This document shows, piece by piece, positions 24,903 to 33,332 of a stretch of DNA of 50,447 bases (its first letter is position 1; every line of letters starts with the position of its first letter). A model generated the notes under the pieces. That model was not told the origin of the DNA. It did no database searches and saw nothing but the letters and a program-made list of their open reading frames with translations. A program made the position numbers and the translations under genes. The DNA is from an uncultured Acidovorax sp. (GTDB lineage Bacteria; Pseudomonadota; Gammaproteobacteria; Burkholderiales; Burkholderiaceae_C), in the NCBI GenBank assembly GCA_913774625.1, contig CAJYHL010000004.1, positions 1 through 50,447 on the forward strand, written 5' to 3'.

Positions 24903-26588
24903 TCAGCGTGCATCGGCCCGCATCCATTCGGCCGCCTTCTCCGCGATCATCAGGGTGGGCGAATTGGTGTTGCCGCTGGTGATGGTAGGCATGGCGCCGG
25001 CGTCGACCACGCGCAGCCCGGCGATGGTGCCGCCCCGGCCGTCGCGCACGCGCAGCCGGGCGTCGAGCACCGCCATGGGGTCCCCGTCCTGCCCCATCCT
25101 GGTGGTGCCCACGGGATGGAAGATGGTGGTGGCGATGTCGCCGGCCAGCCGGGTCAGGTCCTCGTCGCTCTCGTACTGGGGCCCGGGCTTCCATTCGGTG
25201 GGCGCGTAGCGCGCCAGCGCCGGCTGGGCGGCGATGCGGCGCGTCACGCGCAGGCTGTCGGCGGCCACCTGGCGGTCCTCGGGCGTGCTGAGGTAGTTGG
25301 GCGCGATGGCCGGCGCCTGGCGGAAGTCCGCGCTCTTGATCTGCACCGTGCCCCGGCTGGTGGGGTTCAGGTTGCAGACGCTGGCCGTGAAGGCCGGGAA
25401 GGCGTGCAGCGGCTCGCCGAAGGCGTCCAGCGACAGGGGCTGCACGTGGTACTGGAGGTTGGCGTGGGGCAGGTCGGGCCGGCTGCGCGTGAAGGCGCCC
25501 AGCTGCGAGGGCGCCATGCTCATCGGGCCGGTGCGGCGCAGCGCGTATTCGAGGCCGATCCTGGCCTTGCCCACCCAGCTGCCGGCCAGCACGTTGAGCG
25601 TGGGCACGTCGTTGACCTTGTAGACGGCGCGGATCTGCAGATGGTCCTGCAGGTTGGTGCCCACGCCCGGCAGGTCGGCCTGCACGGCGATGCCGTGGGC
25701 CTGCAGCAGCGCGGCCGGGCCGATGCCCGAGAGCTGCAGCAGCTGCGGCGAATTGACGGCGCCCGCGCTCAGCACCACCTCGCGCGTGGCATGGGCGGTG
25801 GCCATCTCGCTGCCGGTCCACACCTCCACGCCGGTGCAGCGGCGGCTGCCGTCGGGCCGGGTTTCCATCAGCAGGCGGCTGGCCTGGGCGCAGGTCCACA
25901 TCTCGAAGTTGGGCCGGCCGTAGCAGGTGGGGCGCAGGAAGGCCTTGGCCGTGTTCCAGCGCCAACCGGCCTTCTGGTTGACCTCGAAATAGCCCACGCC
26001 CTCGTTGTCGCCGCCGTTGAAGTCGTCGGTGGCCGGAATGCCGGCCTGCTGCGCGGCCTGGGCGAAGGCGTCCAGCACGTCCCAGCGCAGGCGCTGCTTC
26101 TCCACGCGCCATTCGCCCGATCCGCCGGTGCTCCGGCTGCCGTGCAGGCGCTTGAAGTCCTCGCTGGCGGTGTCCGGCCGGTCCAGGCGCCAGTGGTCCT
26201 CGTGGCGGCGGAAGGCGGGCAGCACGGCGTCCCAGCGCCAGGCGTCGTCGCCGGTCAGCTGCGCCCACTGGTCGTAGTCGCGCGCCTGGCCGCGCATGTA
26301 GATCATGCCGTTGATGCTGCTGCAGCCGCCCAGCGTCTTGCCGCGCGGGTAGCGCAGGCTGCGGCCGTTCAGGCCGGGTTCGGGCTCGGTGCGGTAGAGC
26401 CAGTCGGTGCGCGGATTGCCGATGCAGTAGAGATAGCCCACGGGAATGTGGATCCAGTGGTAGTCGTCCTTGCGGCCGGCTTCCACCAGCAGCACGCGGT
26501 GCCTGCCGCCGGCGCTGAGCCGGTTGCACAGCAGGGCACCGGCGGTGCCGCCGCCGATGACGATGTAGTCGAAAGTGGTGTCGCTCAT
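24903..26588 (-). CDS. GMC-family FAD oxidoreductase (choline dehydrogenase-like)
   Basis: A 561-residue flavoprotein. The FAD-binding motif IVIGGGTAGALLCNRLS opens the protein and is followed by VLLVEAGRKD. GMC signatures are YPRGKTLGGCSSINGMIYMRG and, mid-protein, GAVNSPQLLQLSGIGP. The C-terminal FHPVGTTRMGQ and TITSGNTNSPTLMIAEKAA segments contain the catalytic His and Asn positions. These enzymes oxidise alcohols such as choline or aliphatic and aromatic alcohols. No betaine aldehyde dehydrogenase or BetI-like gene is nearby, so choline is not assured. The gene stands alone, divergent from the Mla operon over 327 nt. The ATG at 26588 begins the expected MSDTTFDYIV. Confidence 0.9.
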   Translation of the reverse strand: MSDTTFDYIVIGGGTAGALLCNRLSAGGRHRVLLVEAGRKDDYHWIHIPVGYLYCIGNPRTDWLYRTEPEPGLNGRSLRYPRGKTLGGCSSINGMIYMRGQARDYDQWAQLTGDDAWRWDAVLPAFRRHEDHWRLDRPDTASEDFKRLHGSRSTGGSGEWRVEKQRLRWDVLDAFAQAAQQAGIPATDDFNGGDNEGVGYFEVNQKAGWRWNTAKAFLRPTCYGRPNFEMWTCAQASRLLMETRPDGSRRCTGVEVWTGSEMATAHATREVVLSAGAVNSPQLLQLSGIGPAALLQAHGIAVQADLPGVGTNLQDHLQIRAVYKVNDVPTLNVLAGSWVGKARIGLEYALRRTGPMSMAPSQLGAFTRSRPDLPHANLQYHVQPLSLDAFGEPLHAFPAFTASVCNLNPTSRGTVQIKSADFRQAPAIAPNYLSTPEDRQVAADSLRVTRRIAAQPALARYAPTEWKPGPQYESDEDLTRLAGDIATTIFHPVGTTRMGQDGDPMAVLDARLRVRDGRGGTIAGLRVVDAGAMPTITSGNTNSPTLMIAEKAAEWMRADAR

Positions 26589-26915
26589 GGAATGCCGGGA
26601 AGTTGCCGGGCCATTGTGCAAAGCGGGCCGGCCCTGTCGATAGGGAAAGGGCTGATTGCTATGGTTTGTGTAGCGTATGGCCCCCTTGGCAGGCGGGCTG
26701 CAGCCTGGTTTGATCTAATTTCACGCGCCCTGCCCCCGGGCCTGCCGCCGCCGGACAGGGGCGAACTTGGCTGACGTGGCGGCCGCGCCAGCTCGGCTAC
26801 CATGCGGCAGCCGCGGAGCGTGGTGCGCGCTGCGGCCTTCCCTTCGCTTGTGCCAGCCCCAGCGCGCCCAGCCTTTCCGACCTTCCGCCCCCAGCCGCCG
26901 AACGCTTCCTTTCCG
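26589..26915. other. Divergent gap between the GMC gene and the Mla operon
   Basis: This 327-nt stretch has no supported gene. It contains an AT-richer segment around 26650-26735 and a GC-rich pyrimidine-heavy segment before mlaE. Promoters for both neighbours must lie here, but I see no convincing -35/-10 pair and no clear repeat. Confidence 0.5.
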
Positions 26916-28043
26916 ATGAGCGACCTAGAGCCCCGCATCACCCGCCGCGACGACGCGCCCGAGGGGCCGTGCGCCGTGCTGCAGGGGCGCTGGGGAGCGG
27001 CCGAGCTGGGCGAGCGCCGCCAGTGGCGCGAGCTGTCCGCCCAGCTGCGCGCGCTGCCGGCCGACGCCGGCCTGGCCTGGGACCTGCGCGAGCTGGACTG
27101 GCTGGACCATGTCGGCGCCCAGGTGCTGTGGAACCACTGGGGCCGCGCCCTGCCCGAACGCCTGCAGGCTACCGAAGCGCAGCGCGACATCCTGGGGCGC
27201 ATCGCCGAATTCGCCACCGAAGAGCCACCAGCCGAACGCTGGAGCCTGGCCGAGCAGGTCGATGCGCTGGGCGCCAGGGTGCTGCAGGGCGTGGGCCATG
27301 GCCGCGACCTGCTCATCCTGGTGGGCCAGTTGGTGCTGGACCTGGGGCGGCTGGCGCGCAACCCGCGCCGCGGGCCGTGGCGCGACGTGTCGGGCCACCT
27401 CTACAGCATGGGCGCCACCGCGCTGCCCATCACCGCGCTGGTGGGCTTCCTGATCGGCATCGTGCTGGCCTACCTGATGGGCCTGCAGCTGCGGCAGTTC
27501 GGCGCCAGCACCTTCATCGTCAACATCCTGGGCATCTCGCTCACGCGCGAACTCGGCCCCATGCTGGGCGCCATCCTGGTTGCGGGCCGCTCCGGCTCGG
27601 CCATCACCGCGCAGATCGGCGTGATGCGCGTGACCGAGGAGCTGGACGCCATGCGCGTCATGGGCATCGCCCACGGCTTCCGGCTGGTGCTGCCGCGCGC
27701 CATCGCCCTGGGCATCGCCATGCCGCTGATCGCGCTGTGGACCACGCTGGCCGCGCTGGCCGGCGGCATGCTGGCGGCCGACATCGCCATGGGCGTCTCG
27801 CCCGCGTATTTCTTCCAGGCGCTGCCCGCCGCGGTGGCGCCCGCCAACCTGTGGATGGCCATGGGCAAGTCGGTGGTGTTCGGCGTGTTCATCGCCCTCA
27901 TCGGCTGCCACTGGGGCCTGCGCGTCAAGCCCAACACCCAGAGCCTGGGGCAGGGCACGACGGCCTCGGTGGTGAGCGCCATCACCATGGTCATCGTGGT
28001 CGATGCGCTGTTCGCCATCGCCTTCAAGAATCTCGGGATCTGA
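26916..28043 (+). CDS. mlaE: MlaE-type lipid ABC permease with N-terminal STAS-like domain
   Basis: A 375-residue permease of the MCE/Mla lipid transport system between inner and outer membranes. The first ~110 residues look like a STAS domain (AWDLRELDWLDHVGAQVLWNH), which in the canonical system is the separate MlaB protein. The permease part follows from about residue 130 with ITALVGFLIGIVLAYLMGLQ, ILGISLTRELGPMLGAILVA and GSAITAQIGVMRVTEELDAM. Five to six membrane helices are visible. The ATPase gene begins 4 nt after its stop. Membership in the MlaE family is secure; the fused architecture is seen in some betaproteobacterial operons. Confidence 0.9.
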   Translation: MSDLEPRITRRDDAPEGPCAVLQGRWGAAELGERRQWRELSAQLRALPADAGLAWDLRELDWLDHVGAQVLWNHWGRALPERLQATEAQRDILGRIAEFATEEPPAERWSLAEQVDALGARVLQGVGHGRDLLILVGQLVLDLGRLARNPRRGPWRDVSGHLYSMGATALPITALVGFLIGIVLAYLMGLQLRQFGASTFIVNILGISLTRELGPMLGAILVAGRSGSAITAQIGVMRVTEELDAMRVMGIAHGFRLVLPRAIALGIAMPLIALWTTLAALAGGMLAADIAMGVSPAYFFQALPAAVAPANLWMAMGKSVVFGVFIALIGCHWGLRVKPNTQSLGQGTTASVVSAITMVIVVDALFAIAFKNLGI

Positions 28044-28047
28044 CGCC

Positions 28048-28932
28048 ATGACCGACGACGCCCGGCGCCCCGCCACCCCGCCTCCGGCTCCCAAGGCCGC
28101 GCCCGAGCCGCCGCCGGCCGATGCGCCCGCCGTGGTCGAGATCGAGGGCCTCGCCACTGTCTTCGGCAAGGGCGACGATGCCTTCGCCGTCCACCAGAAC
28201 CTGGACCTCACGGTGCGGCGCGGCGAGATCCTCTCCGTCGTGGGCGGATCGGGCACCGGCAAGACCGTGCTGCTGCGCCACATGCTGGGCCTCACGCGCC
28301 CCACCGAGGGCCGCGTCACCGTGCTGGGCGAGCCCGCCGCGCAGCTCACGGGCCGGGGCGCCGCCAGCCGCGTGGGCATGCTGTTCCAGCAGGGCGCGCT
28401 GTTCTCGGCCTTCAACGTGCTGGAGAACGTGGCCTTCGCGCTGCGCGAGCAGGGCACGCTGCCGCAGCGCCTGGTGTGCGACGCGGCCATGGTCAAGCTG
28501 CAGATGGTGGGCCTCAAGCCCGAGCACGCCACGCGCATGCCGGCCAACCTCTCGGGCGGCATGATCAAGCGCGTGGCGCTGGCCCGCGCCCTCATCATGG
28601 ATCCGCCCCTCTTGCTGCTGGACGAGCCCACCGCCGGGCTGGATCCGCACAGTTCCGACGAGTTCTGCGACCTGCTGCGCGAGCTGCACGCCTCGCTGGG
28701 TCTCACGGTGATCATGGTCACGCACGACCTGGACACGCTGTTCGCCCTGTCCACCCGCGTGGCCGTGCTGGCCGAAAAGCGCGTGATCGTCAGCGGCACG
28801 CCGCACGAGGTGGCGCGCTTCGACCATCCCTTCATCCACGAATTCTTTCTCGGCGAACGCGGCCGGCGCGCCATGGCCCCCGTGCCCCTGGCCGCCCCGG
28901 CCCCGCCGGCCGCATCCAACAAGGACGCATGA
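28048..28932 (+). CDS. mlaF: MlaF-type lipid ABC transporter ATPase
   Basis: A 294-residue ATPase that powers the MlaE permease. Walker A is GGSGTGKTVLL, the Q-loop is VGMLFQQGALFSAFNV, the signature is NLSGGMIKRVALARAL, and Walker B is LLLLDEPTAGLDPHSS; the switch His is in MVTHDLDTLFAL. LSGGM rather than LSGGQ is typical of MlaF. An extra proline- and alanine-rich N-terminal stretch of about 30 residues and a similar C-terminal tail are longer than usual. Its stop overlaps the mlaD start (TGATG). Assignment to the Mla system follows from both motif and operon. Confidence 0.92.
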   Translation: MTDDARRPATPPPAPKAAPEPPPADAPAVVEIEGLATVFGKGDDAFAVHQNLDLTVRRGEILSVVGGSGTGKTVLLRHMLGLTRPTEGRVTVLGEPAAQLTGRGAASRVGMLFQQGALFSAFNVLENVAFALREQGTLPQRLVCDAAMVKLQMVGLKPEHATRMPANLSGGMIKRVALARALIMDPPLLLLDEPTAGLDPHSSDEFCDLLRELHASLGLTVIMVTHDLDTLFALSTRVAVLAEKRVIVSGTPHEVARFDHPFIHEFFLGERGRRAMAPVPLAAPAPPAASNKDA

Positions 28933-29918
28933 TGGAAAACAAGTCCCACGCCCTCGCCGCCGGCATCTTCGTCGTCGTCATCTCGGCCCTGCTGGCGCTC
29001 ATGGGCCTCTGGCTCACGCGCGACCGCACCGACTACACGCTCTACGAGCTCTCCACCAAGGACAGCGTGAGCGGCCTGCAGCCCGAGGCGCCCGTGCGCT
29101 ACAAGGGCGTGGCCGTGGGCAAGGTCACGCGCATCGGCTTCGATCCGCAGGTGCCGGGCAATGTGCTGATCCGCATCGCCGTGAACGAATCCGCGCCCAT
29201 CTCGCCCACCACCTTCGCCACGCTGGGCTACCAGGGCGTGACGGGCTTGGCGCACGTGCAGCTCGACGATGCCAACGCGCCCCTGAAGCCGCCCGCGCCC
29301 GGCCAAAGCGGCCTGCCGCGCCTGCCGCTGAAGAGCTCGCCGCTCAGCCAGATCGCAGAGCAGGGCCCTGCCATCCTCGCCAAGGTGCAGGAGGCCACCG
29401 AGCGCCTGAACACCCTGCTGGGCGACCAGAACCAGGCCCGCTTCGCGCAGGCGCTGGACAACCTCGCGAAGGCCTCCGCCAGCGCCAACACCCTGGTGCA
29501 GCGGCTGGACAACACCGTCGCCACCAAGCTCGATCCGGCCCTGGCCACCGTGCCCGGCGTGGCGCAGGATGCGCGCGCCACGCTGCAGTCGCTGCGCGTG
29601 GCGGGCGACAACGCCGCCGCCGCTGCGTCCGAGGTGCGCGGAGCCGTCGCCAAGCTCAGCGCCACGGGCGGGCCGCTCGACCAGATCGCCGACGGGGCGC
29701 AGTCGCTCTCGGCCGCTGCCGACCGCTTCGGCCGCGTCTCGCTGCCGCGCCTGAACAACGCCGCCGACGAAGCCGCCCGCGCCGCGCGCCGCCTGGGCCG
29801 CACGGCCAGCGGCATCAGCGACAACCCGCAGTCGCTCATCTACGGCAACGGCAGCGCGCTGCCCGGCCCGGGCGAAGCCGGCTTCGTGGCACCCAACCGC
29901 GCCGCACCGGCGCAGTGA
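28932..29918 (+). CDS. mlaD: MlaD/MCE-domain lipid-binding protein
   Basis: A 328-residue protein anchored by one N-terminal membrane helix (residues about 6-28). The MCE domain spans about 38-120, with SVSGLQPEAPVRYKGVAVGKV and GYQGVTGLAHVQLDD. A long alanine-rich helical region with methyl-acceptor-like heptads follows (about 140-310), as in PqiB/YebT-type or TGD2-like proteins, longer than the 183-residue E. coli MlaD. The ATG at 28932 lies 6 nt after AAGGA and overlaps the ATPase stop; an ATG 3 nt earlier is possible. The protein should form the hexameric periplasmic channel. Confidence 0.88.
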   Translation: MENKSHALAAGIFVVVISALLALMGLWLTRDRTDYTLYELSTKDSVSGLQPEAPVRYKGVAVGKVTRIGFDPQVPGNVLIRIAVNESAPISPTTFATLGYQGVTGLAHVQLDDANAPLKPPAPGQSGLPRLPLKSSPLSQIAEQGPAILAKVQEATERLNTLLGDQNQARFAQALDNLAKASASANTLVQRLDNTVATKLDPALATVPGVAQDARATLQSLRVAGDNAAAAASEVRGAVAKLSATGGPLDQIADGAQSLSAAADRFGRVSLPRLNNAADEAARAARRLGRTASGISDNPQSLIYGNGSALPGPGEAGFVAPNRAAPAQ

Positions 29919-29968
29919 GCGCCAGCGCAAGCCGCCGGGCACCGCACAGCATCTTGGAGGACATTGGC

Positions 29969-30661
29969 ATGCTTACTATCAAAAAAATAGCTGCAGGCGA
30001 AGGCGGAATGCGCGCCAGGACCGTTCTATGCCTGGGGCTGGCGGCCGCGCTGGCCGGCTGCTCCGTGCTGCCCGATCCGCCCAAGCGGGCCGAGGTGTAC
30101 GACTTCGGCCCCGGCCTGCCGACGGCTGCCGCGCCCGCCACATCGGCCACCGCCGCGGCGGCGGCGCTGCCGCCCGTCGCGCTGGCCGAGGTCAGCACCA
30201 CCGGCATGCCCGAAGGCAGCACCGCGCTGCTCTACCGGCTGGACTATGCCAACGCCCAGCAGCTGCGCCCCTACACGCAGACGCGCTGGAGCCAGCCACC
30301 CGCGCAGCTGGTGCAGCAGGCGCTGCGCGACCAACTGGGCCAGCGCCGCGCCGTGCTGCTGGGCGAGTCGGGCGTGGGCCAGCTGCTGGACAACGGCCGC
30401 CCGCCCACCGTGGTGCGCGCGCAGCTGGAAGAGTTCAGCCAGGTCTTCAGCGCGCCCGGCGCCAGCACGGGCCTGGTGCGGCTGCGCGTGTCGGTGGCCG
30501 ATTCGACCACCGCCGGCGAGAAGCTGGTGGCGCAGCGCGTCTTCACCGTGCAGCGCCCGGCGCCCACGGCCGACGCGGTGGGCGGCACGCGTGCGCTGGC
30601 CGACGCGGCGCGCCAGGCCTCGGCCGAAGTCGCGCAGTGGCTGGAGCAGATCGGCCGCTGA
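29969..30661 (+). CDS. ABC-type transport auxiliary lipoprotein (PqiC/DUF330-like)
   Basis: A 230-residue outer membrane lipoprotein that completes the Mla-like operon. The lipobox is LAAALAGCS, and the mature protein has YRLDYANAQQLRPYTQTRWSQ, the beginning of the ABC_trans_aux domain, and VRLRVSVADSTT later. Such proteins pair with MCE proteins and bind the outer membrane end of the lipid path. I chose ATG 29969 because GGAGG stands 8 nt upstream. The alternative ATG at 30008 gives a more compact signal peptide and avoids an A7 tract with flanking CTAT/ATAG arms (29976-29990) that resembles a short repeat. The start is uncertain; the family is clear. Confidence 0.8.
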   Translation: MLTIKKIAAGEGGMRARTVLCLGLAAALAGCSVLPDPPKRAEVYDFGPGLPTAAAPATSATAAAAALPPVALAEVSTTGMPEGSTALLYRLDYANAQQLRPYTQTRWSQPPAQLVQQALRDQLGQRRAVLLGESGVGQLLDNGRPPTVVRAQLEEFSQVFSAPGASTGLVRLRVSVADSTTAGEKLVAQRVFTVQRPAPTADAVGGTRALADAARQASAEVAQWLEQIGR

Positions 30662-30740
30662 GTCCGCTGGGCTTTCTCCCGGCCACGGGGGCGCTGGCGC
30701 CATGCCGGTCGCCAGTCGCCAGTCGCCGGTGGATCACAGT

Positions 30741-30825
30741 CCGTTCGGGCTGAGCCTGTCGAAGCCAGGGCACGGGGCCAAGGCCCCTCTATCCTTCGCC
30801 CCTTCGACAAGCTCTGGACGAACGG
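30741..30825. repeat. Intergenic inverted repeat between convergent Mla operon and TonB receptor
   Basis: Arms 30741-30764 and 30802-30825 pair at 20 of 24 positions and carry the widespread proteobacterial motif CTTCGACA(A/G)GCTC...GGACGAACGG. The 37-nt spacer contains GGGGCC and GGCCCC. It lies between convergent genes and may act as a bidirectional terminator. Nearby, 30708-30727 has a short CGCCAGT tandem. Confidence 0.65.
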
Positions 30826-30841
30826 CGTTGGCTGGCCCGGG

Positions 30842-33019
30842 TCAGAAGCTGTGCCGCAGCGTCAGCGACACATTGCGCGGCGCGCCCGGCAGGTTCAGGT
30901 TGGGATTGCTGCCATGGGCCGAGACGATGTAGCGCCGGTCGAACAGGTTGCGCAGGTTCAGCTGCAGCGTGGTGGCGCGGCCGATGCGGTACTGCGCCAT
31001 GGCGTCCACCACCGTGTAGCCGGGCAGGGTGACGGTATTGCCCGGGTTGGCGAAGCGCGCGCCTACGTAGTTCACGCCACCGCCCACGCTCCAGTCCGCG
31101 CCCAGCGCCTGCGTGACCCAGGCCGACAGCGCATTGCGCGGCGTGATGGTGGCGCGCTTGCCCTGCACGGGCTGGCCCGCATCCGTGGTGGTCGATTCCG
31201 TCACCCGCGCATCCAGGTAGGCATAGCTGACGGTGGCCTGCGTGCCCGGGCGCAGTTCGCCCGACAGCGACAGCTCCAGCCCGCGCGTGCGCTGCGTGCC
31301 GATGGGGATCAGCACCGTCGGGCGGGCCGGGTCGGTGGACTTGATGCCTGTGCGCTCCAGCTGGAAGAGCGATGCGGTGGCCGTGGCGCGGCCGTCCAGC
31401 AGGTCCCACTTGCCGCCGATCTCGTAGTTGGTGCTGCGCTCGGGCTGGATGTCGGCGTTGGCCGCCGTCAGCGCGAACATCTCGCCCGACGGCTGGTACG
31501 AACGGCTGACCGAGGCGTAGTACGACTGCACGCTGTCCGGCTGCCACACCAGGCCCAGGCGCGGGCTCCAGGTGGTGTCGGTGCGGGAGAAGTCCGCCTG
31601 GCCCGGCAGGCGGTTGTCCGAAGACTGGCCGAAGCGGTCGTAGCGGACGCCGGCCAGCGCCTTCCACTGCGGCGCGAAGCTGATCTGGTCCTGCACGTAG
31701 AGGCCGCGCGTGTCGTAGCGGTTGAGGGTGCTGGCCGTCAGCTTGCCGCCGCCGTCCAGCGGCACCACCGGCAGCACGGGCCGCAGGATGTTGACCGTGG
31801 CGACCGTGCCGTCCGAGAAGCTCAGCGCATCCTTGTTCTGCTGGCCCAGTTCCACGCCGTAGAGCAGCTCGTGCTCGACGCCGCCGGTGCGAAGCTTCTG
31901 GATCAGCTCGGTCTGGTTGAACACGCCGTGCTCGAAGCGGTCGATGCCCGAGCGTGTCAGCGCCACGGTGCCAGCGGCCTCGTTGACGGCGCCGCCGGGC
32001 AGGGTGTTCTGGCGGTCCAGCTCGTAGTGGTAGTAGCGCAGCGCGTTGCGCAGGCGCAGGCCGTTGCCGAAGCGGTGCTCGAAGGTGGCGGTGAAGGAGC
32101 CCACCGTGGAGGTGGAGGTGTCGGCATCGCGCGCATTGGCCGAGCCGTAGTAGGTGCCGGGCGCCACGTCCACCGGCCGCCCGCGCAGGGCCGGGATGCC
32201 GAAGTCCGTCACCCGCTTGTCGCGCAGCCATTCGGCCTGCAGCAGCAGCGAGGTGTCGCCGTCGGGCTTCCACAGGGCCGAGGGTGCGATCGCCTGGCGA
32301 TCGAGGAATTGCTGGCTGCGGTAGCTGTTGGCGTCTTCCGCCGCGCCGGTCAGCCGCCACGACCAGTCGCTGCCTGCCGGGGCGCGGCCCAGGTCGAACT
32401 CCCCGCGCCGGCCGGCCCAGCTGCCCACCGTCAGGGCCACGTCGGACACATCCACGCCCGGCTTCTTGGTCAGGCGGTTGACCAGCCCGCCCGAGGAGCC
32501 GCGCCCGTAGAGCACGGCGGCGGGGCCCTTGATGACCTCCACGCGCTCGATGTTGGAGAGGTCGCGGAAATACAGCGCGTCGTCGCGGAAACCGTCCACG
32601 AACTGGTCGCCGATGCTGCTGAAGCCGCGGATGCTGACCTGGTCGCGCTGACCGTCGCCCGTGGACAGGCCCACGCCGGCCACATTGCGCAGTGCGTCCT
32701 GCATCGAGGTCGCGGCCTGGTCGCGCAGCACCTGGCCGGGCACCACGTCGATGGTCTGCGGCACGTCGCGCAGGGCGGCTTCGGTCTTGGTGCCGCTGGC
32801 CGAGGTGGGCGCGTAGTAGGCATGCTCGTCGGTGCTGCGGTCGGCCTGCACGCGCACTTCGCGCAAGGTGGCGGCCGGGCCGGCGGGCGCGGCGGTCTGC
32901 GCCGATGCGGCGCTGGCCGCCACGAGGCACAGCGCCGCCATGGCGCAGGGGCGCAAGCGGGCCGGCAGCGGCTGGCGGGAGACGGATTCGGTGAGCGTGC
33001 TGGACATGGTGCGTGGCAT
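30842..33019 (-). CDS. TonB-dependent siderophore receptor (Fiu/FhuE-like)
   Basis: A 725-residue outer membrane receptor. A signal peptide ends near ASAASAQ. The plug domain includes DVPQTIDVVPGQVLRDQ, VSIRGFSSIGDQFVDGFRDD and IERVEVIKGPAAVLYGRGS; the barrel follows and ends in the aromatic C-terminus LTLRHSF recognised by the Bam complex. The plug motifs are those of ferric siderophore receptors of the catecholate/hydroxamate group; the exact ligand is not readable. A Fur-box-like sequence lies at 33194-33212, 175 nt upstream of the ATG. The ATG at 33019 is chosen over 33007 by family length only. No TonB-ExbBD or biosynthesis genes are nearby. Confidence 0.92.
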   Translation of the reverse strand: MPRTMSSTLTESVSRQPLPARLRPCAMAALCLVAASAASAQTAAPAGPAATLREVRVQADRSTDEHAYYAPTSASGTKTEAALRDVPQTIDVVPGQVLRDQAATSMQDALRNVAGVGLSTGDGQRDQVSIRGFSSIGDQFVDGFRDDALYFRDLSNIERVEVIKGPAAVLYGRGSSGGLVNRLTKKPGVDVSDVALTVGSWAGRRGEFDLGRAPAGSDWSWRLTGAAEDANSYRSQQFLDRQAIAPSALWKPDGDTSLLLQAEWLRDKRVTDFGIPALRGRPVDVAPGTYYGSANARDADTSTSTVGSFTATFEHRFGNGLRLRNALRYYHYELDRQNTLPGGAVNEAAGTVALTRSGIDRFEHGVFNQTELIQKLRTGGVEHELLYGVELGQQNKDALSFSDGTVATVNILRPVLPVVPLDGGGKLTASTLNRYDTRGLYVQDQISFAPQWKALAGVRYDRFGQSSDNRLPGQADFSRTDTTWSPRLGLVWQPDSVQSYYASVSRSYQPSGEMFALTAANADIQPERSTNYEIGGKWDLLDGRATATASLFQLERTGIKSTDPARPTVLIPIGTQRTRGLELSLSGELRPGTQATVSYAYLDARVTESTTTDAGQPVQGKRATITPRNALSAWVTQALGADWSVGGGVNYVGARFANPGNTVTLPGYTVVDAMAQYRIGRATTLQLNLRNLFDRRYIVSAHGSNPNLNLPGAPRNVSLTLRHSF

Positions 33020-33193
33020 GGGGGAGGGTCTTCGGAATCGAAGGGGTGGCGGAATCCGGGAGGGAGTTCCGCCAGACCCCGGCCGGGCCACCTCGCACGG
33101 TCCAATGCGTCAGATACGCGGCGAGCGCTTGCGCTGCATGCGTTGCCTGCTATGGTTTTTGGTGTTTGAGTGGTGCGGCGGCCGCATTGTATT

Positions 33194-33212
33194 GATATTG
33201 CAAATTGTTCTC
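33194..33212. promoter_or_regulatory. Fur-box-like site between the siderophore receptor and the CysH-like gene
   Basis: GATATTGCAAATTGTTCTC matches 13 of 19 positions of the consensus GATAATGATAATCATTATC. It lies in a strikingly AT-rich stretch (33184-33225) in otherwise GC-rich DNA, between two divergent genes. On the minus strand TTGATG and CAATAC at 17-nt spacing overlap it, as for a Fur-repressed promoter of the receptor. The remaining sequence of the 313-nt gap shows nothing else. Confidence 0.6.
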
Positions 33213-33332
33213 ATCAATATTTTCGGGTTGTGGCAAAGCCGCCACGCCAGCAGGGAGCAGGGGCGGCGGGCACAATCTCCGGCCGTCGGCTGCCTCTGGG
33301 CGCCGTGACACAGCCTTTTGGGGAAACATCCG

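Noticed and set aside
26925-29942. 1005-codon minus-strand frame across the Mla operon
   Set aside because: Antisense shadow of mlaE, mlaF and mlaD, with low-complexity translation and no recognisable domain.
30708-30727. CGCCAGT tandem repeat
   Set aside because: Only two to three copies of a 7-mer; too short to treat as a satellite or CRISPR-like array.
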